Shown here piece after piece: positions 57,382 to 64,000 of a stretch of 64,000 nt of DNA. The notes under the pieces were generated by a model. The model was given only the letters and a program-made list of their open reading frames with translations, was not told the DNA's origin and did no database searches. The stretch lies in assembly GCF_021134715.1 (NCBI RefSeq), contig NC_060024.1, positions 7,192,001 to 7,256,000 of the forward strand. The letters are read 5' to 3'. Made by a program: the position numbers and the translations under genes. Numbering within the stretch: the stretch's first letter is position 1; each line of letters starts with the position of its first letter. This stretch comes from Daphnia pulex (Eukaryota; Arthropoda; Branchiopoda; Diplostraca; Daphniidae).

Positions 57382-58084
57382 TCAAGCTAGAGGCTGACAT
57401 GAAGGTCTGAAATTACAAAAAATTATTACAGAAATCTGTAAGAGTGGATGATAAAATAATTACCTTGCAACAGTATTCACATTCGAGAATGGGTAAGATG
57501 GACGATTAACTTCAACGCTGGAACCAGGAACTGGAACTTGACCCAATACTCTCTCAGCCTGATTGCCCTGAATTTTAAAACAATTTCTTTAATAAGAAAA
57601 TGAATTAGAAAGTCGAGCCACCTACCCACCCTCAGCTGACAACAGCAATCTTCCCTAGGTGAATAGCATTGTGGATCGAGGGGAAAGAAGTCCTGCAATC
57701 TGCAATCCACAATGCTTTTACCTGGGGTATGATTGCCGTTGGCAGCTGAGGGTTGGTGGGTGGCTCGACTTCCATGATTCCATAGAAGGAACTGTGTATA
57801 TAAATCAAAGTTTACCAAACTTACCTCTAGCGTAGTCTTCTTCAGTTTTTTTACACACATTGACAGGTTCTTTGGCCGCCTGTTAAGCTTCAGGCTGGCC
57901 ATGGTAGTTCCAATTTTCTTCAACTTCTGGATTTCTTTTGCTAAAGGTAAGTTAGAATGAGGTTAAGAATGAGTTATTACTTTAAAAAATAATGTTACTT
58001 ACCATCTTTGTTTAGTTTATCCACCCTTTTCTCTATCTCGCCTAAATCCTGGGTAAAATTTGATTCCAGTATTTGGATATCCAT
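57382..58084 (-). CDS. Uncharacterised four-exon protein, 108 aa
   Basis: Exons 58,084-58,003, 57,940-57,825, 57,567-57,464 and 57,406-57,382 join in phase to a TGA. The N-terminus (MDIQILESNFTQDLGEIEKR) begins a short helical coiled coil, followed by a very basic segment (LNRRPKNLSMCVKKLKKTTL) and a Pro/Ser/Val-rich tail. I do not know the family; the size and helix-plus-basic layout could suit a small complex subunit or nucleic-acid/microtubule binder, but that is speculation. All introns are GT-AG. Intron 3 (57,568-57,824) contains a 162-bp foldback element. Confidence 0.55.
57610..57771. mobile_element. Foldback element, 162 bp, inside an intron
   Basis: AAGTCGAGCCACC... at the left is the inverse of ...GGTGGCTCGACTT at the right. 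Pairing continues inward through CCCTCAGCTG, GCAATC and GCATTGTGGAT with small mismatches, so nearly the whole element is two arms of about 75 bases around a tiny loop. Confidence 0.8.
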
Positions 58085-58583
58085 GTCAATTCAGAGTTCA
58101 GACCTCAAAAACAAACACTTAAGGAAAAATGATTGTTTATCGATATTTAACTTTAAATCGATATCCATTGTTTATTTATAATATTCAATTACTTTATGTT
58201 ATGGAAATTTTTACAATTCTATTTAAATTATTACACACATTTATTAATTTAAATAAAAATTGTCAGAAATTTCCATAAAATGAAGTAAGTAAACAATATA
58301 TATCGATCCAAGTTAGTATCAATACCGAGACAGACCGATATAGGAATGGCGTGTACGCGTGTAATGGCGAAACCGTGTACGCTACGTCAGTGATAGTCCG
58401 GCATGCGAGTGATAAGAAAGTTAAGAAAGAGACGAACGCTGGGCAGGGTCCACAACTAACACCAGCCACATTGGACGAGTTTGAGACTTGTCTTTTCATC
58501 GACAGATAAAGAGAAAGAAGAGAGATTAATTTATTATTACATCTCATTGAGGAAGAGGAAATTCCCAAGTCAAGTTAAGCTTC

Positions 58584-58691
58584 AATGAGCTACGACGAGT
58601 CCCGTTCAGTCAACAAGTCAGTGCCCCACACCTTTGTTGTCCAAATCAGCTGTGAAAATGGAAAAGTACGGCGACGATAGTTCAGATAAGT
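58584..58691 (+). other. Possible first exon of a plus-strand gene
   Basis: ATG at 58,658 starts MEKYGDDSSDK and runs into a strong GTAAGA donor. No convincing second exon follows before the repeats at 59 kb, so it may be a gene interrupted by insertions or a chance site. The head-to-head position to the 57,382-58,084 gene fits a divergent promoter. Confidence 0.25.
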
Positions 58692-58946
58692 AAGACATCT
58701 CCTTTGCACATTGGGTCGTGTGTGTGTTATTGATTTGCGTTTTGGCTCAACATGGGCGTGTTAACTGCCATGTTTTTTTCAAGTGTGGGGGTGTCAAGTG
58801 TTTTTGTTGCGCAACCCACCTTTTTTTGCCATCTTGTCTATTGAAAACAGGTTTAGAGCCTCTAAACCTGTTTTGTAAGAAAAGAAGAAGAAATAAGAAC
58901 GAAAACTTTTCGTTCTTATTTTATACGTTTATTAATGGTTTGGTTT

Positions 58947-59213
58947 AAGAAATTTTAATTAATACCAGTTTAAAGAGGGTTTCATGACGCAGTGGAACGT
59001 CATTGTTTAGTTTTAGTTCCCTATTAAGAATCTCTTCCACTATTTCAATATGCTTTTTTTGAATCTATAAGAAAGTCAAATTAGGTAACCGTGTAACATG
59101 GAAATTAGGGTCGAGATAAGATGAGATTGTTTTAAATGACACCGCTTCTTCTCTTCCAAAGAGACTGTTCAAATTAGCCTCCAAGTCTTCCTTGAGCAGA
59201 TACAGAAACGAAA
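58947..59213 (-). pseudogene. Possible hAT transposase scrap
   Basis: The minus-strand frame reads FLYLLKEDLEANLNSLFGRE, then ISSYLDPNFHVTRLPNLTFL, a TAG stop, then IQKKHIEIVEEILNREL. The xLDPxF...LxFL pattern followed by an acidic helix recalls the middle of hAT transposases. It is cut at its upstream side exactly where the 59,212 repeat begins. Confidence 0.3.
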
Positions 59214-59984
59214 AACTGTATCTCTTGTTGGTCGCCGAAATCAAATTCCAGACTTTTAAGTAACAAGGCGACCACGGGGATCACCTTGAAAAAAGAGGGC
59301 ATTGCGTAGCATTGCATTGCATAACATAGCATTGCATTAAAAAACTCTAACCCTTTCTTAAAACTTACCCTACTCCGGAATGATAAATTGAAATTGGAAT
59401 TGCTGGAAATAAGAAATTAAAATTGTGTGCCAGACAGTTACCAAATGAGCATAATAACTCTTAACTTCCGAACGCTTTCAACTTTGAAAAGATTAGAATC
59501 TCCATGCTTTTTTGGAGTCGTTCCCCTGATTTCGAGCAATTCTTTTTTTTGCGAATATCCTACGACTTTCCAGTTACATTCCCAAGAATTTGTTCACATT
59601 GTACATGATACCAAATCTTAAATCCTCTACACTCATTAGCAATTGTCACGAATCATTCTAGAAATCTGACGTCGTGTTCATTGAAGGACATTTTACATGA
59701 GAACGACATGAGACATGAGAAAAATAACGCAAACTAGGCACTCTTTTGTTCAAGAACAGACGGTTTGGTCGCATTTTCAAAAGGGCTGTGACCCGGAGCT
59801 TATTGGGCGGTTTTTTTTAATGGGTTGCCTAGATGGGTTTTTCTTCAAACACGGGTTGGAGCGGGTTTGGCCAATAGAGTAAAGGGGTTCGGCCCAGGCC
59901 GACCCATGGGTCAAAAAATATTAACAGGTTGGGTCACGGCCCGGGTTTTTAACGGGTCAATCATACTTGTTCATCATCTCATCG
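59212..59984. mobile_element. hAT-like non-autonomous repeat, copy 2
   Basis: Near-identical to 54,085-55,016 over most of its length, including both ends and the GGGTT/GGCCC-rich right part; shorter by about 150 bases in the left half. It lies about 280 bases from a decayed hAT transposase and could be that element's end. Confidence 0.55.
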
Positions 59985-60259
59985 GTATGTTTATCAATAA
60001 AAGACAAAATTTCCTAACGTTTACAAATTGAATTTGTATTCTTTGTTTTAAATGAACCCAAAAAAACTTAAATACATGAGAATTGATGTAAACATACATC
60101 AATGAAACGAAAAGAAATTTGGAATTATTGGAAGTAAACATCCGAATTATGCGTAGTTATCGAACAAATACAAAAAAAATTTCAAAATTTTCTTCTTCTT
60201 CTTCGTTTTCCAAGAGTAACCTATCAAAGTTTTCTTCCAAGAAATCTTAGACATCCTTA

Positions 60260-61365
60260 AGACCCCACTAATCCTGCTTTGTACCATGAACGAAGACAGA
60301 TTAGGGCTTCAACGGTCGCAGGTTTCAAGCTCATTCTCTAAATGCCAAAAACATCCTTGACAACACTAAAAGCCCTCTTACTAGCTGCGCTTGTCGCAGG
60401 AATGCTGAGGAGATCTCTAGCCATTCGACCCAATCGAGGCCATTGACCAGATCTGTTTGCCTAATAAGCGTAGACTGCAGTGGGATCACAATTTAACGGT
60501 TAAGGTTTTTCTATCACGTACTCTCCCATTTCATCCGTTACAAGCGTCTCAGATGCTCTATTTTTTCCGAGGACGTTAGCAATATAGGTTTGGTCGAAGG
60601 TAGGTCGTTTGCCAGTTTGTTTGTCAGTCATGTTGGACGCAGAGACGTTTTCGCTTGCCCCATTCAATTCATTCATCCCAGCATTCATGTGCACATCGTT
60701 TAGCTTGTAATCCTTCCAGACAGACTGTATACTAAAAACAAAACAAATTATTGATCAATATGCGGGTGAGTTAAGTTTTACTTTTGATGAACTTACGCTG
60801 GCTTCAATCTGTTTGTGATTAGATTTTCTTCAATGGGTTGACATGAATCTCGCGATTCTCCCCCAGCACTCCAACCGTTTTCACTGAAATATTGCATTTT
60901 CAGTCTTGGGTCCATGAAAGTCGCAGCCATAACAATAGGGGATGCTTTGTCGTAATAGGCAGATAGTTTTTCCAGGCCAACAGTAGCTCCCTTTACAATC
61001 AAGGGATGAGAAATTGATCGATGGACATGGTTGGAAACGTCTTCCAAAATCGTCAACAGCCGATTGTACATCGGTACAACTAGAGATCAAGTGGGATATC
61101 CACTTCCCTCAATGTACTTCGTAATTGTGGCAAACTCTTCAAAAAATTCAAGAACTTGATCCAAGACACTCCGCTCTTCTCTATTCAATTCGTTTTTGCG
61201 GAGATCAACATCCTTTGGAGTTTCATCGATGGGCCTTCTCAATTTAACACTGAGCTTTAACGCTGAGCTCCATCGTGTTATGACGGGTGTTACTAAACTA
61301 TGGACTTGGACAGTCCAAAATGGACTACTAATATATGGACTTCCATCGAAACCTATGGAATTCAT
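60260..61365 (-). pseudogene. hAT-family transposase, frameshifted
   Basis: Reading from 61,365 leftward: VTPVITRWSSALKLSVKLRR, RSVLDQVLEFFEEFATITKY with IEGSGYPT, then MYNRLLTILEDVSNHVHRSI, a break, ASPIVMAATFMDPRLKMQYF, an intron-like gap near 60,730-60,790, DEMGEYVIEKP, and after further shifts ARDLLSIPATSAASKRAFSV and PATVEALICLRSWYKAGLVG. These are the RNase-H-fold core and the C-terminal hAT dimerisation domain in the right order. At least three frame breaks and stops mean it is inactive. Confidence 0.8.
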
Positions 61366-61369
61366 TTAG

Positions 61370-63060
61370 TTATAGTTGGGAAACAAATAATTTAGACTAT
61401 CATCTTGGGAATTGTTATAAGTAATATTTCTTTCGAAAATAGATAAATTGAATTGACTTGAAATGAGATGAGTGTTGGCAATATCGGTATTCCTTAGTGA
61501 TGGCGATTTCTGATATACTCAATTATGAATAGATTTCCTTCATTATAAAATGAAAAGACATCATTAAGTATGGGCAGCATTATTTACCTTCAAGGCCAAG
61601 AAAAAGTAAACCTTGGTGAAAATCGGAAAAATACGCCATTTTTAACATTCCAGACTGACTCGTTTCAAGGTGAGACGTAGCCTAGAGTGCTTAAAATGCG
61701 TATTTTTCCGATTTTCAGCAAATTCAATTTTTCCTTGCTCTAGAAAGTGCACCAGTTTCTTCAACCTTTAGCCTTTTTCCGAAAACAAAAACTTAAATTT
61801 TTGTGACCAGCCACCAGGTGGTTTTGGACAGAAAAATTTCTGTCCCTGCAGGATACTGTACCTAGGATCCAAGAAAGTAGCAACAGAAAAAATGTCTATT
61901 TTGAAGCTCTCCTATCAAGATCTATTCCATAATATGGAATCGACTTCGTAAGCTACGACACCAACAACGCTTTAAAATCGTCGAAGCTGTGAGTTTTTGG
62001 CCATTTTCAGTTCCCTCCTGTTGATTCTTACTAAGAAAACTGAACACCATTTCATTAGTGGGTGAACTTTGAAAAAAGAACAGAAAAGAAAGAAAAGAGT
62101 ATTTATTTCAGAAGTCTAACTATTTTAATGTTTTTATTACTCTGGAAATTGATTGATATTTTTGAGACGAAAGTTTTTCGAAATTTTCCCACAGGGAGTA
62201 AAATAGTTTAACGAATCATTCATAAAATACAACTGCTTTACTCTGAACATCAGATTGGGTTTAATAAATTCACCGAGGGTAGCGTGAATTTGGTCTTTCG
62301 AGTCCAAAATGCTATTGATCATAAGCAATTTGATGTTTCATCATGTATCAACTCCTGTTGCGATTGCCGTCCATTCCCCTGAATCCAAACAGTGCTTATT
62401 TAATTTTCACGTATCAAGATGGCTCGTGTGAAAAAAATGACATCGTGGCAATTTTTAGGTGTATAATAAAAAAAAACAACAACTTCCAGACCGCCCAACG
62501 TATATGGGCAACACATGGAACCCATTGCCATAGACCTTAATTATAAAAATATGAATAAGTCTAAGCAGGTAATATTTCAATAGGAACGTAAGTTGTTCTT
62601 GTACTTGGCAGCAACTATATTAATATACATCCTCAGATTCTAAACGCCTTCTTCGTCTCCTGACAGGTGCTGTTCCACCTGTCAAATTCAAATGATTTCT
62701 AAATACCAGTAATTTTATTTAAAGTTATATTTAAATTACTGGTACTAGCATCCGCACTTGCGGCAGTATTTTTTCAGTACGTTTCCGTTTTTCATTTCAT
62801 TCATTCATGTTCAAATAAGCAGCTAAAAATAATCACGTGCTGTGAATACATGTTAAGTCTGTTATTGAATTAAATGGCAAGAAAACAAAACAAATGGGTC
62901 TTTTCATGTATAGAACGATTAATGAGCCATTTGCTTTGTTTTCTAGAGGTGCTTTCTTACGTACTATCAACAGTAATTGTAATGTTTGCAAGTCTTTCAT
63001 TGGGTTAGAAACCTGAATCGAAACAAATAATCAACAATTTAGTTCCTGTTGTCTCTGGAA
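61370..63060. other. AT-rich region with small inverted repeats
   Basis: A minus-strand frame at 62,137-62,328 (FIKPNLMFRVKQLYFMNDSL) could be further transposase debris. GACAGGTG/CACCTGTC near 62,662-62,683 and TACCAGTAATTT/AAATTACTGGTA near 62,705-62,747 form hairpins. No gene seen. Confidence 0.4.
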
Positions 63061-63061
63061 A

Positions 63062-63514
63062 ATGAGAATGGTCATTTACACCATTACAATCAACAAAGAT
63101 TGCAGACTCATGTCAATAACTGTTTTGTTAAACGCTGCTGATGAATTCATTTTGCATATGGACGATTTTCTGCTGTTAGGTACGAAAAATAAACCTACTG
63201 CTAAAAAGGACAGCAAAATAAATGTAACGAAAGTATTATTAGCCGATGTAGATTTTGTTATGGTCATTCCTTTCACATACTCCTTTCACTATCAAATTGT
63301 TAGTAATGGTATGGTAATAGTATGGAATGATCCAGTATTAGTAACAATATTAGGAATCGACTTCGCCATGAGTTTAAAGTTTGGCATTTTTCTTGAAATT
63401 GCAGAAAAAGAAATGTGTTTCACTTTTTTCTTTTGTTTTGTGACCTTGGATAAGAAATTGAGGATGCTTCTTCATGAAGGAAGAAATTCCATGACTGGAA
63501 TCATCCGATCTTAA
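63062..63514 (+). CDS. Unassigned 150-codon frame
   Basis: One uninterrupted frame ending at TAA, with hydrophobic stretches (LADVDFVMVIPFTYSFHY; FGIFLEIAEKEMCFTFFFCF). It is rich in Ile, Val, Phe and Met, as AT-rich non-coding frames often are, but its length is notable for this region. No motif recognised and no splice context; it may be chance. Confidence 0.25.
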   Translation: MRMVIYTITINKDCRLMSITVLLNAADEFILHMDDFLLLGTKNKPTAKKDSKINVTKVLLADVDFVMVIPFTYSFHYQIVSNGMVIVWNDPVLVTILGIDFAMSLKFGIFLEIAEKEMCFTFFFCFVTLDKKLRMLLHEGRNSMTGIIRS

Positions 63515-63519
63515 AAGGA

Positions 63520-64000
63520 TATAGAATAATAGAATATAGAATAATAGAAATACATTTCGCTGTATATAAAAGAAGTTGCCTTACGTGTCAGACTCGTCTA
63601 CAAATCCCTGGAAGCTTTGTAAAATCTCCCTTTAGCTATTTTTACCACGACGGACGTTATATTCAGTATCAAGCCAAGATAACTTAAACATGGGTTTACA
63701 AACTGCTGATAAACACAGCTCATTATCCAAAAACATGTTGAGCACGATGACTGTGTGTTAGTCTTTCAAAAGTCGTTTTATGTAATTGTTGATAGTTGAA
63801 CTCTGAAATCTGAGCACAACTTTTGCAATGCGATTAATCAGGTGGCAAGCGGAGCGTCGTCTGACGAAAGTCTGACGTTTTTTAGACAAGCTGATCAGCC
63901 TCATCTCGACGTAGTTCATCCAATACTTTGCCTATCTGGAAATACACCATATCATATCTTCATCCTCTTCTTCGTCGAGGTACAAGTCCAGGCGGACTTA
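63520..64000. other. Right-edge sequence, no gene seen
   Basis: Short frames only up to the window end. Confidence 0.35.

Noticed and set aside
1..64000. tRNA, rRNA or CRISPR features
   Set aside because: I looked for GGTTCGA-type B boxes with matching acceptor stems, for conserved rRNA blocks and for regularly spaced short repeats; none met the criteria.

Overview
This is arthropod nuclear DNA, most probably from a branchiopod crustacean of the Daphnia type. The reasons are intron-rich genes with many introns of about 60-90 bases, GT-AG splicing throughout, two cuticular chitin deacetylases of the insect/crustacean serpentine and vermiform type in tandem, and an ankyrin-like protein whose repeat wording I associate with large Daphnia families. 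The genus is inference; I could not run a search.

Layout. 1-5,300 is a compact gene cluster. It holds a TFIIIA-like zinc-finger gene running off the left edge (minus), a small unassigned reading frame, BBS5 (plus, complete, 8 exons) and a convergent spindle-F-like coiled-coil gene (minus). 6,190-15,580 holds two multi-exon chitin deacetylases on the minus strand, a vermiform-like gene (CDA2) and a serpentine-like gene (CDA1). Microsatellite-rich non-coding DNA separates them, and both carry the same unusual TATA-box cassette. 15,580-25,830 is a gene-poor spacer of pyrimidine tracts and microsatellites, ending in three consecutive perfect palindromes. 25,830-31,570 has an ankyrin-like orphan gene (minus) facing away from an SLC7-type heterodimeric amino-acid transporter (plus), which has two tandem, interchangeable last exons.

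31,570-64,000 is different in character. It is AT-rich and repeat-rich, with decayed LINE fragments, two internally deleted copies of one unassigned transposon-like element, foldback elements, a satellite of about 74 bp, a 281-bp tandem duplication, hAT-derived repeats and a frameshifted hAT transposase. A few short spliced reading frames of unknown function lie among them, the best being 42,679-43,231, 52,730-53,114 and 57,382-58,084.

How the genes relate. Serpentine and vermiform are expected to act together on cuticle and tracheal or other ectodermal chitin. Here serpentine keeps the full catalytic metal site, while the vermiform-like protein has lost the motif 1 aspartates and both motif 2 histidines, so it is probably structural or regulatory. 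The other genes (5S rRNA transcription factor, BBSome subunit, IKK-epsilon/microtubule adaptor, amino-acid exchanger) are housekeeping or cell-biological and show no shared pathway. Exon coordinates were read by eye from frame, splice consensus and remembered family alignments, so individual boundaries could be off by a few bases.
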